A DNA stretch of 9,807 bases from Eubacteriaceae bacterium UBA4266 (GTDB taxonomy: Bacteria > Bacillota > Clostridia > Eubacteriales > Eubacteriaceae). The position numbers and the translations under genes were made by a program. Positions 1-6,796 of this stretch are shown here, piece by piece (positions within the stretch are counted from its first letter, which is position 1; every line of letters starts with the position of its first letter). The stretch covers positions 1 to 9,807 of the forward strand of contig DGWE01000088.1 in the NCBI GenBank assembly GCA_002396065.1. Reading direction: 5' to 3'. Under the pieces are notes generated by a model that searched no databases, was not told the origin of the DNA, and saw only the letters and a program-made list of their open reading frames with translations.

Positions 1-615
1 CAGCACGCTGCCGCGCACGCCCTTAACAAGCAGAATGGCCGTAAAAATCGTCCCGAACAGCGCCAATGCGACGGTCAGACCGAGGGTCGCGTTTGTCGCG
101 GTGCTCCATTTGAACATCGTGACCAGCGTCGAATCGTCGTTGACGACGATGTTGGCGCCCTTCAGGCCGACTAACGCGATAAACAGCCCGATCCCGGCGG
201 AGATTGAAAGCCGCAGGCTCGCTGGGATCGCATTGAAAATCGCTTCACGGACGTTGGTCAGACTCAAAATAATAAAGATGATCCCTTCGACGAAGACCGC
301 AGCCAAGGCCACCTGCCAGCTGTACCCCATTTTGATGCAGACCGTGTAGGCGAAATACGCGTTGAGCCCCATCCCCGGTGCCAGGGCAAAAGGATAATTG
401 GTCAAAAGCGCCATGATCAACGTCGCGACAGCCGATGAAACAGCCGTTGCCGTGAACACTGCTCCCTTATCCACTCCTGTTGCGGCCAACAGTGACGGGT
501 TCACCGCAAGGATATAAGCCATACCCATAAAGGTCGTGAACCCTGCCGTGACTTCAGTCCTCAAGTTCGTGCCGTACTCTTCGAAATGAAACCATTTTGC
601 CAGTTTTTCTTTCAT
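1..615 (-). CDS. NCS2/AzgA-family purine (guanine/hypoxanthine) permease, N-terminal part
   Basis: Partial: the reading frame is open through base 1, so the C-terminal half lies outside the window. 205 residues are visible, against about 430-460 for the family. The ATG at 613-615 is preceded by GGAAAGG at suitable distance and gives the family N-terminus, with an FxxxEYGTNLRTEVTAGFTTF segment at about 11-29 and GMAYILAVNP at 31-40. The hallmark motif NYPFALAPGMGLNAYF is at 73-88 and an ISAGIGLFIALVGLK segment at 138-152. Alternating hydrophobic segments fit an integral membrane carrier. AzgA/PbuG/PbuO proteins import hypoxanthine, guanine or adenine by proton symport; which base is used here cannot be read from this half. 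It follows the AGCS gene after 157 nt with its own candidate promoter, so it is probably a separate unit. No purine riboswitch is recognisable upstream. Family assignment is secure; substrate is inferred. Confidence 0.93.
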   Translation of the reverse strand, partial: MKEKLAKWFHFEEYGTNLRTEVTAGFTTFMGMAYILAVNPSLLAATGVDKGAVFTATAVSSAVATLIMALLTNYPFALAPGMGLNAYFAYTVCIKMGYSWQVALAAVFVEGIIFIILSLTNVREAIFNAIPASLRLSISAGIGLFIALVGLKGANIVVNDDSTLVTMFKWSTATNATLGLTVALALFGTIFTAILLVKGVRGSVL

Positions 616-630
616 TGATGATTCCTTTCC

Positions 631-644
631 ACAGATTGCTCTGT
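631..644 (-). promoter_or_regulatory. Short inverted repeat abutting the permease ribosome binding site
   Basis: ACAGA and TCTGT form a perfect 5-bp inverted repeat around a 4-base loop (TTGC), directly beside the GGAAAGG ribosome binding site of the purine permease. It could form a small leader hairpin that affects translation, or be a protein site. A repeat this short can arise by chance. Confidence 0.3.
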
Positions 645-677
645 TGCTCATAAAATAAAACCATTAAGACAGTATTA

Positions 678-706
678 AGATTATCAGAACAATCTGGAAA
701 ATTCAA
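678..706 (-). promoter_or_regulatory. Candidate promoter of the purine permease with overlapping dyad
   Basis: On the minus strand TTGAAT (701-706) is followed after 17 bp by TAATCT (678-683), a weak sigma-A-like pair about 60 bp upstream of the permease start. The -10 element overlaps an imperfect dyad at 678-695 (AGATTAT, 4 bases, ACAATCT; 6 of 7 positions symmetric), which might be a repressor site. The remainder of the 616-772 intergenic stretch shows no gene, no convincing terminator for the preceding AGCS gene and no recognisable riboswitch. Confidence 0.4.
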
Positions 707-772
707 GCCTTATTGAAGATTTCTCTCCGACAAAACACGGTGGTTTCGCGATGTGATTTTTCTGCCCGCCTT

Positions 773-2269
773 TCATTTTTTTATATAACGCCGATAAATC
801 GGGTAAGCCTGGTCCCCCGGCATCGGCGGCGTGTCGTAAAAGGGCACAAACCCCGCTTCGGTCTGGCCGATGCCCATATACCGGGCCTTGTAGTCTTTTA
901 ACAGTGTCCAAAAATCGCGGCGCAGCAAAAAGATCGAAAGCAAATTGGCAAAAACCGGAATTGCCAGCGTGATGTCCACTATGGCCCAGAACAGATCGGG
1001 CCCGTTGCCCGTCAGCACAATCGACGAGACGATCACGATATTGGGCAGCGGAAACAAAAAGCGGAAAACGCTGATGACCCGGTCTCTTAATTTGGGCCGG
1101 CGTCTCAGGAAATGCTGTATGATCGACAGATAATACGAAAACCAGCCGGAGGTCGTCGTCAGTCCGAAGAAAAACATCATGACGCCGATAAAGACGACAC
1201 CGATTTGTCCGTAGGTCTGGCGGAACGCGGAAATCGCCAGGCTGGCACCCATCGTTCCTGAATTCCAAACCCCTGAACAGAGCACCGAAAGCGCCGTCAC
1301 GGTACAGATGATCATCGTGTCGACGAAAACCTCTGCCGACCCCCAGATCCCCTGCGCGACCGGATGGGGCGTATCAGCCGACCCGTGGATCAGCGGCGAG
1401 GACCCCTGCCCGGCTTCGTTGGAATTGATGGAGCGCGCCAGGCCCGTCCGGACGGTAATCGCGACCGACGCGCCGACAAATCCGCCGCTCGCGGCAGTCG
1501 GTGTAAAAGCCGACTTGAAAATCAACGCGAAAACCGCCGGCACCCGGCCGATGTTCAGCGCGATGATGCCGACGCCACCCAGCAGGTAGGCGACGCACAT
1601 AAACGGCACCGCCCGGGATGCAAATTTCGCGATGCGCGGCACCCCTCTATAAATGATATAAAAGAGCAGCGCCGAATAGATTAACGTGAAGACGATCATG
1701 TTCATCCCGAAGCAGGTGTTCAAGGATTCGGCGATGGAATAGGCTTGAGAGCCGCCTAAAAACTGCAGGATAAAGCCGATTCCGAATAAAAAGGCCAGAA
1801 TCCAGCCGGAACGGTGTCCCCGCTTTTTCACCAGCCCTTTTTCGAGGAAATACGTCGTGCCGCCGTAAAATTCGCCTTTATCGTTTCGACTCCGATAATA
1901 GCAGCTGAGGGAGGTTTCGACGCATTTGACGATCATGCCGAAAAAGGCCCAGACCCAGATCCAAAACACCGCGCCCGGACCGCCGGTTGCAATCGCGGTG
2001 GCCACGCCGGCAATGTTGCCGTTGCCGACCGTCCCGCCGATGGCGATGCAGGCCGCCTCAAAGGACGAAATGTGCCGGCCGCTGCCTTCATCCTGCCCTT
2101 TTTTCCGAATCGAACGCCCCAGAGTCCGCTTCAAAATATACGGCAGATGGGCGATCGTGAAGCCTTTGCTTCGAACGAAGAAATACCCGCCAATGGCGAT
2201 AATAAAAATCATAAAAGGCAAGCCCCAAAGCAGACTGTCGAAGGCTTGAACTTGTTTGAGGTAGTGCAA
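773..2269 (-). CDS. AGCS-family sodium:alanine/glycine symporter
   Basis: 498 residues from the chosen start. The protein is polytopic. It shows the family's N-terminal AFDSLLWG segment (about 9-16), the conserved GNGNIAGVATAIATGGPGAVFW block (about 82-103) and NEAGQGSSP (284-292), followed by HPVAQG and a VFVDTMIICTVTALSVLCSG stretch. AGCS carriers take up alanine or glycine with sodium; which amino acid is used cannot be told from sequence. The start is taken as TTG (2267-2269), because AAGGAG lies 7 nt upstream and the resulting N-terminus matches the family. A further in-frame TTG at 2335 has no ribosome binding site and would add 22 basic, non-homologous residues. The gene lies downstream of the pot terminator and is probably transcribed separately. 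The upstream region carries several inverted repeats. It ends in a basic tail (RRYIKK). Confidence 0.92.
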   Translation of the reverse strand: MHYLKQVQAFDSLLWGLPFMIFIIAIGGYFFVRSKGFTIAHLPYILKRTLGRSIRKKGQDEGSGRHISSFEAACIAIGGTVGNGNIAGVATAIATGGPGAVFWIWVWAFFGMIVKCVETSLSCYYRSRNDKGEFYGGTTYFLEKGLVKKRGHRSGWILAFLFGIGFILQFLGGSQAYSIAESLNTCFGMNMIVFTLIYSALLFYIIYRGVPRIAKFASRAVPFMCVAYLLGGVGIIALNIGRVPAVFALIFKSAFTPTAASGGFVGASVAITVRTGLARSINSNEAGQGSSPLIHGSADTPHPVAQGIWGSAEVFVDTMIICTVTALSVLCSGVWNSGTMGASLAISAFRQTYGQIGVVFIGVMMFFFGLTTTSGWFSYYLSIIQHFLRRRPKLRDRVISVFRFLFPLPNIVIVSSIVLTGNGPDLFWAIVDITLAIPVFANLLSIFLLRRDFWTLLKDYKARYMGIGQTEAGFVPFYDTPPMPGDQAYPIYRRYIKK

Positions 2270-2276
2270 ACTTCCG

Positions 2277-2282
2277 CTCCTT
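2277..2282 (-). promoter_or_regulatory. Ribosome binding site that fixes the TTG start of the AGCS gene
   Basis: On the minus strand AAGGAG lies 7 nt before the TTG at 2269. No ATG or GTG sits at usable distance, so this site decides the start of the symporter gene. Confidence 0.75.
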
Positions 2283-2308
2283 CTTCTTGTGATTTTACTA
2301 AAATAGCG

Positions 2309-2381
2309 AATTGATCCCTTTTTGAACAGAATCAATTTGACGCATATGTGCGTTTTCGAACATTAGCGGCCATTTGTTCGA
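2309..2381 (-). promoter_or_regulatory. Cluster of three adjacent inverted repeats upstream of the AGCS gene
   Basis: Three perfect inverted repeats follow each other with 2-nt gaps: TCGAACA/TGTTCGA, arms of 7 with a 12-nt loop (2356-2381); ACGCA/TGCGT, arms of 5 with a 4-nt loop (2340-2353); AATTGAT/ATCAATT, arms of 7 with a 15-nt loop (2309-2337). They fill most of the space between the pot terminator and the symporter's ribosome binding site. They may be operators or a structured leader. I could not find a convincing -35/-10 pair here, so the symporter promoter is unresolved. Confidence 0.45.
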
Positions 2382-2402
2382 TTTTTCGATATTTTTGATA
2401 AT

Positions 2403-2440
2403 AAAAAAACAGCGAAGCGGATTCCTTCCCGTTTCGCTGT
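2403..2440 (-). terminator. Intrinsic terminator of the dehydrogenase-pot operon
   Basis: Read on the minus strand, a stem with 12-bp arms (2429-2440 with 2409-2420, one A/C mismatch, 8-nt loop) is followed at once by a run of Ts (2403-2409). It lies about 25 nt after the potC stop codon and marks the end of the long minus-strand array. Confidence 0.88.
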
Positions 2441-2465
2441 CTATCAAACTAAAAACTTTTTAACT

Positions 2466-3299
2466 TTAATCGACGTTCAGTGCCCTTTCTCTCGCCTCGC
2501 GTTCCCTTTTCTGTTTGATGCCGCCGACGATCAGCCAAGCCGCCACGCAGCCCAGACAGACGAAAAGAATGATCGTCGAGAGGGCGTTGATTTCCGGCGT
2601 TACACCCTTTTTGACCATCGAGTAGACCTTAATCGGCAGCGTCGTGATCCGCGCGCTGGCCAGAAAACTGGTCACGATGAGCTCGTCGAGCACCAGCGAG
2701 AATGACATGAACGCGCCGGAGAGCACCCCGGGCATGATAGCCGGCAGAATCACGTGGAAAAAGGTGTAGCCGCGGTCGGCTCCCAAATCGTAGGATGCCT
2801 CCTCGATGGATGGGTCCATCCCCACCAGTCTGGCGTTGACCGTAATGTAGACGTAGGGCAGAATCAAGGTCGCGTTCCCGATGATGATCGTCGGCATGCC
2901 GAGGGCAATGCCCATCCGGTCGAAGAATAACAAGAGCGCAACCCCCAAGACGATTTCCGGAATGACGATCGGGAAATACATCGAGTAGTGAATCAGCTCC
3001 TTGCCAAAAAACTGGTGTTTTCTGAATCCAACGGCACCGAGGGTGCCAACAACTGTGCCGATGGCGGTGGCGACCGCCGCGATGATCAAGGTCGTGCCGA
3101 AAATCGACCAGAGGTATTGATCTTGGAACAGCTGCTTGTAATACTGCGTCGTAAAGCCCAGCCAAATCATGTTTGCCCGGCTGTTGTTGAAGGAATACAC
3201 CACCATCACCGCAACCGGCGCGTAAACGAAAATCATCACGACGGCGACGACAATTTTTAAAAACACATCACTGGCGCGCCGGTTTTCTCGTTGTTTCAC
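2466..3299 (-). CDS. potC: PotC-like ABC transporter permease (spermidine/putrescine type)
   Basis: 277 residues, the usual length for PotC. This is a membrane subunit of the ABC importer and pairs with PotB. A basic N-terminus precedes a first membrane helix at about 13-36. Several further helices follow. The cytoplasmic EAA loop that docks on the ATPase is at about 166-186 (EEASYDLGAD...ILP, with the conserved Gly at 173). The segment MSFSLVLDELIVTSF at about 198-212 is typical of PotC. The start is GTG at 3297-3299, with AGGAG about 6 nt upstream. It lies 23 nt after potB and is the last gene before the operon terminator. The C-terminus is highly charged. The pot label rests on family resemblance; the substrate may differ because the binding protein looks atypical. 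Confidence 0.93.
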   Translation of the reverse strand: MKQRENRRASDVFLKIVVAVVMIFVYAPVAVMVVYSFNNSRANMIWLGFTTQYYKQLFQDQYLWSIFGTTLIIAAVATAIGTVVGTLGAVGFRKHQFFGKELIHYSMYFPIVIPEIVLGVALLLFFDRMGIALGMPTIIIGNATLILPYVYITVNARLVGMDPSIEEASYDLGADRGYTFFHVILPAIMPGVLSGAFMSFSLVLDELIVTSFLASARITTLPIKVYSMVKKGVTPEINALSTIILFVCLGCVAAWLIVGGIKQKREREARERALNVD

Positions 3300-3322
3300 A
3301 ATTTTCTCCTTCCAAAAGCCTT

Positions 3323-4204
3323 TTATCCCAAATCGTCGAGATTACCGCCGAGTTTCGTGTAGATGCCGACCATCGCGAAAATCACAATCGCCAGCACCAT
3401 CGACAGCGCTGCCCCAAATGGCCAGTTCCGCGCGATGGTGAACTGCCTGTCGATCAGATTCCCAATCAGCATGCTCGTGCCGCCTCCCAGCATATCGGTG
3501 ACCATGTAGTAGCCGACACAGGGGATAAAGGTCAGAATCACAGCGGCAAAAATGCCCGGCGAAGTCAGCGGCAGTGTCACCTTAAAAAAGGTACGCACCG
3601 GGCTCGCGCCCAAATCCTGAGACGCCTCGACGAGATTATGATCCAGCTTTTCGATTGAGGAATACATCGGCAGCACCGCAAAGGGCAGGAACATGTACAG
3701 CATCCCGCAGATCACCGAGAAGTTGGTGTACAGCATCGATTTTGGCGATTTGATCAGGCCGATGTGCATTAAAAAGGTGTTGATGATCCCCGAGTGATTG
3801 AGCAGGATGACGAAGCTGTAAATGATGACCAGCCCGCTGACCCACATCGGAATCATCAAGAGCACCATCATCACGCCTGAGGTCCGCGCGCGCATTCTCG
3901 CCATGGCTGTGGCGAAGGGATACCCCAGCAATATAGTCAGCCCGGTCGTCCAGCCCGCGATAATCAGCGACTGCACAATCACGTTGAGATAAACCTTATC
4001 GCCGAGGGCTTTGTAGTTGGCAAGCGTAAACTTCGGCACAATCACGCCGAGGGCGCCCTTGGTCATAAAGCTCATAACGGCGAGGATCACAATGGGCACC
4101 ACAATAAACAAAAGGGACCATGCCGTCATCGGTCCGCAGAGTACGATCGCCGACAGGCGGTCCTTCAGCGATTTTTTCTCAGAAGTGTGTGGCGTTGGCT
4201 TCAT
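3323..4204 (-). CDS. potB: PotB-like ABC transporter permease (spermidine/putrescine type)
   Basis: 293 residues, close to the usual PotB length. A cytoplasmic N-terminus leads into a first helix at about 29-46, then a periplasmic-side loop with FTLANYKAL typical of the PotB/PotH group. The EAA loop is at about 193-213 (EASQDLGASPVRTF...TLP), the contact with PotA. The ATG at 4202-4204 is chosen because AGGAGG lies 6 nt upstream; the open frame continues further upstream but only through potA coding sequence. The start lies inside the end of potA, giving a 26-nt overlap, so translation of the two is probably coupled. Together with PotC it forms the membrane channel of the importer. Confidence 0.94.
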   Translation of the reverse strand: MKPTPHTSEKKSLKDRLSAIVLCGPMTAWSLLFIVVPIVILAVMSFMTKGALGVIVPKFTLANYKALGDKVYLNVIVQSLIIAGWTTGLTILLGYPFATAMARMRARTSGVMMVLLMIPMWVSGLVIIYSFVILLNHSGIINTFLMHIGLIKSPKSMLYTNFSVICGMLYMFLPFAVLPMYSSIEKLDHNLVEASQDLGASPVRTFFKVTLPLTSPGIFAAVILTFIPCVGYYMVTDMLGGGTSMLIGNLIDRQFTIARNWPFGAALSMVLAIVIFAMVGIYTKLGGNLDDLG

Positions 4205-5327
4205 CGACTGCCTCCTGTAAATCCACAACCGAATTGGTTTTAAACCAGGATTTGTTGCGGAAAGTCCGGGATTTTCCCGGTTCCCAGTACAAATTAATGA
4301 CCTGTCCGACCGGCGCCAGTTCATCTTCTCCAAATCGGTTAATGCGAACCGTGGAGCCGTCGTTGAGCTTCACGATCATTTTGATCATATGGCCCATAAA
4401 AATATGGTCGCTGACCACCCCTTTGATTGAAAAATGATCGACTGGTTCCAACGAAAACTGCATATTCTGCGGACGCACTGCGACCGAAACCGCGTCGCCA
4501 GTCTGGATATTCGAATCCGCCATCAAACTGATGGCCTGCCCGTTTTCGGTGCCAACTCTGAGGAAATCGCCGTCCTCTCCCATCGCGACCGCGTCGATGA
4601 TATTGGACTCGCCGATGAAATCCGCGACGAAGCGGGTGGCCGGTTCATCGTATATTTTCTGCGGCGTGTCCAGCTGCTGAATTTCTCCCTCGTTGATGAC
4701 GGCGATGCGGTCGCTCATCGTCAGGGCTTCTTCCTGATCGTGAGTCACGAAAACAAAGGTGATGCCCAGCTTTTTCTGCAGCTGCTTGAGCTCAATCTGC
4801 ATCTGTTTGCGCAGCTTGCGGTCCAAAGCGCCCAGCGGCTCGTCGAGGAGCAGGACCTTTGGCTCATTGATCAAGGCGCGGGCGATGGCCACGCGCTGTT
4901 TCTGGCCGCCGGACATCTGCGCGATTTTCCGCTTTTCGAAGCCCTCCAGCTGAACCAGCTTGAGCATTTCCGTCACCCGCTTTTTGATTTCACTTTTCGG
5001 GCGTTTCCGCACCTTTAAGCCGTAGGCCACGTTGTCGGCCACGTTCATATTGGGAAACAGCGCGTAATTCTGAAACACGGTATTAACGTTGCGTTTAAAA
5101 GGCGGAATTTGATCGACGTTCTGGCCTCCCAGGCGCACTTCCCCGTAGGTCGGCTTTTCAAACCCCGAAATCATGCGCAGCGTCGTGGTTTTGCCGCAGC
5201 CCGACGGCCCAAGCAGGGTGAGAAATTCTCCCGGCATGATATCCAGGTTGCAGTTTTTCACAACGTGATTGTCACCGTAGAATTTTTGAACGTCGACCAA
5301 TTGCACGATTGGCTGTTTTTCATTCAT
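4179..5327 (-). CDS. potA: PotA-like ABC transporter ATP-binding protein
   Basis: 382 residues, in line with PotA. All ATPase motifs are intact: Walker A GPSGCGKTT at 40-48, Q-loop Gln at 86, signature MSGGQ at 138-142 (Met replaces the common Leu), Walker B VLLLDEP at 158-164 with catalytic Glu163, D-loop GALD at 166-169 and switch His at 196. A C-terminal TOBE-like regulatory region follows from about 285. It energises the importer formed with PotB and PotC. The ATG at 5325-5327 is chosen over upstream in-frame codons because GGAGG lies 7 nt before it. That site sits within the 13-nt gap after the P-II stop codon, so the two genes are tightly joined. It overlaps potB at its 3' end. Confidence 0.96.
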   Translation of the reverse strand: MNEKQPIVQLVDVQKFYGDNHVVKNCNLDIMPGEFLTLLGPSGCGKTTTLRMISGFEKPTYGEVRLGGQNVDQIPPFKRNVNTVFQNYALFPNMNVADNVAYGLKVRKRPKSEIKKRVTEMLKLVQLEGFEKRKIAQMSGGQKQRVAIARALINEPKVLLLDEPLGALDRKLRKQMQIELKQLQKKLGITFVFVTHDQEEALTMSDRIAVINEGEIQQLDTPQKIYDEPATRFVADFIGESNIIDAVAMGEDGDFLRVGTENGQAISLMADSNIQTGDAVSVAVRPQNMQFSLEPVDHFSIKGVVSDHIFMGHMIKMIVKLNDGSTVRINRFGEDELAPVGQVINLYWEPGKSRTFRNKSWFKTNSVVDLQEAVDEANATHF

Positions 5328-5340
5328 CGTCTGGCCTCCA

Positions 5341-5682
5341 TTACTTGATGGCGTCCTCCCCGCGTTCGTTGGTTCTGATCCGCATGGCATCGACCACATC
5401 GGTCACAAAAACCTTGCCGTCCCCGTTGGTGCCGGTACCGATGGCCGTCTGAATGTCTGCGAGAATTTCTTCAACCTGCTCGTCTTCGGTGACGACAAAC
5501 ACTTCAATTTTCGGCAAAAGATTGATATCGTCCCCGACAAAATTCATTTCCGGCAGATAGCCCCGCTGTCTGCCGCAGCCCATCACTGAGCTGACCGTCA
5601 TGCCCTGGCAGTTGTGGGTCATGAAGATTTTCTTCAAAGCAACGAGTTTTTCAGGCCGTGTAATTACATCAATTTTTTTCAT
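5341..5682 (-). CDS. P-II-family signalling protein embedded in the pot operon
   Basis: 113 residues, full length for GlnB/GlnK. Conserved elements line up with canonical numbering: N-terminal MKKIDVITRP, QGMTVS at 26-31, GRQ at 37-39, Lys58 in LPK, B-loop TGTNGDGK at 83-90 and C-loop RIRTNERGEDA at 101-111. These are the nucleotide-binding parts, and Gln39 and Lys58 used for 2-oxoglutarate are kept. The T-loop has the usual length but a different sequence: the uridylylated Tyr51 is Asp, and Tyr46 is Met. The usual control by GlnD-type modification is therefore unlikely. It lies between potD (28 nt) and potA (13 nt), so its partner is probably this transporter. From memory, a similar P-II-like protein called PotN was reported from a lactobacillus pot operon; identity with that group is an inference. 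A GGA-containing site precedes the ATG. Confidence 0.9.
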   Translation of the reverse strand: MKKIDVITRPEKLVALKKIFMTHNCQGMTVSSVMGCGRQRGYLPEMNFVGDDINLLPKIEVFVVTEDEQVEEILADIQTAIGTGTNGDGKVFVTDVVDAMRIRTNERGEDAIK

Positions 5683-5710
5683 GGTTTCATTCCTTTTTTA
5701 ATTTTCTGGA

Positions 5711-6796
5711 CTACTTTTCGCCCATCAACTTCGTGTAATAGCTGTCCATCAACGCGATTTGTTTTTCGTCGACGGAAACGTTCCACGAATTGTGAAGCAG
5801 CCGCTGGGAGCTCTTGATCGACGGGTTCTTGTAATAATTTTTCGGCAGATACTTCGCAATGGCCGATTTCTTTTCAAGGGGCACCGCGTAGTATTCCTTG
5901 TAGCACTTGGCCAATTCCTTCGGTCTGAGAATAAAATTGATCAGCTGCTGCGCTTCTTTCTTATGGGTCGAAGCCTTCGGAACCGCCCAGTACTGCATGC
6001 AGTATTCATTGCCGCCCTTCAGCGGAATTTCCTCGAACTTATCCCAATTGGTGTCGCTGTCCCCGCAAAGGGTCGGATAATCCCAGCAGAAGGCCACCGA
6101 ACACTCGCCGCTTTCGAGCTGTGACACGGCGCTCTCGCCGACAAAGGCCTTGACGTTTTTCTTGATCTTTTTGAGCAGCGCATTCGCCTCGGCAATCTGA
6201 GACTCGTCTGTCGAAGCCGCGGAATACCCCAGATCCTGAAGGGCCGCCCCGTAAAGGGAGTTGGTCGCGTTAACCATAGCCAGCTGATCTTTTAACTTCG
6301 GATTAGCTAAATCGCTGAACCGGGTGATTTTAATCGGACAGGTTTTCTTATTGACGATCACAGAGGTGTAGCTCGGCGCCATATCCGGCACGGTATATTC
6401 GAGATTCTTGTCCCCAATCGGGCCGGTTTTCTTATAATCGTCCACAATGTACTTGGTGTTCGTGATCTTGCTCTGATCGATCTTCGCCAACAGGTCGTGC
6501 TGAACGAAGGGCTTGACGTAAGCCCCTTCCAAATCGATTAAATCGTAATCGGCGTTGCCTTGGATCAGCTTGGACATCAGCGTATCAGTGTTATCGACGT
6601 AACTGATGTTCACCGTGATGCCCGTTTCCTTTTCAAAATCCTGGAACATTTCTTCGGACCAGGTCCCGTCCCAGACGATGATATTGAGTTCCTTGTTTGA
6701 TTTTTTTGACTGTCCGCAGCCGGACAGGCACATCAAAGCTAAAGCCACTGCTGTCAAAATCGCAGCGGCTCTGGCTAAATTTCTTTTTAAAATCAT
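5711..6796 (-). CDS. potD: PotD-like extracellular solute-binding lipoprotein
   Basis: 361 residues. A basic start and hydrophobic signal segment (about 1-23) end in the lipobox LSGC at 24-27, so Cys27 is the lipid anchor. The mature part is a two-lobe binding protein of the spermidine/putrescine group: IIVWDGTW at 39-46, KETGITV at 56-62, AYVKPF at 92-97, and the C-terminal INFILRPKELAK at 286-297. Aligned by eye to E. coli PotD as remembered, Trp229 is kept (Trp238), but Asp168, Glu171, Trp255 and Asp257 correspond to Ala177, Ser180, Cys266 and Gln268. The ligand may thus not be a polyamine. Its ATG overlaps the stop of the NhaC-like gene by 4 nt (ATGA), which suggests coupled translation; AGGA lies about 9 nt upstream. 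It delivers substrate to PotBC. Confidence 0.88.
   Translation of the reverse strand: MILKRNLARAAAILTAVALALMCLSGCGQSKKSNKELNIIVWDGTWSEEMFQDFEKETGITVNISYVDNTDTLMSKLIQGNADYDLIDLEGAYVKPFVQHDLLAKIDQSKITNTKYIVDDYKKTGPIGDKNLEYTVPDMAPSYTSVIVNKKTCPIKITRFSDLANPKLKDQLAMVNATNSLYGAALQDLGYSAASTDESQIAEANALLKKIKKNVKAFVGESAVSQLESGECSVAFCWDYPTLCGDSDTNWDKFEEIPLKGGNEYCMQYWAVPKASTHKKEAQQLINFILRPKELAKCYKEYYAVPLEKKSAIAKYLPKNYYKNPSIKSSQRLLHNSWNVSVDEKQIALMDSYYTKLMGEK

Noticed and set aside
616..772. A purine riboswitch before the AzgA/PbuG-type permease.
   Set aside because: The conserved purine-aptamer core sequences and the three-way junction arrangement could not be found on the minus strand; only short dyads are present.
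684..1268. A 194-residue minus-strand open frame overlapping the symporter gene in another frame.
   Set aside because: Its residues are rich in Arg, His and Pro as expected from an out-of-frame reading, and the overlapping symporter frame is conserved.
2356..2381. A PurR box pair, since CGAAC/GTTCG arms with flanking A/T resemble the PurBox.
   Set aside because: The base after the A/T flank differs from the consensus and the spacing between arms is too short for the known B. subtilis arrangement; kept only as an unnamed inverted repeat.
2270..2402. A glycine riboswitch before the AGCS symporter.
   Set aside because: A GAAGGAGC-like string occurs, but it is the ribosome binding site; the aptamer helices and paired glycine-aptamer motifs are absent.
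4434..5018. A 194-residue open frame on the plus strand opposite potA.
   Set aside because: It lies entirely antisense to a clearly conserved ATPase gene, has no ribosome binding site and no recognisable protein features; it is a shadow frame.
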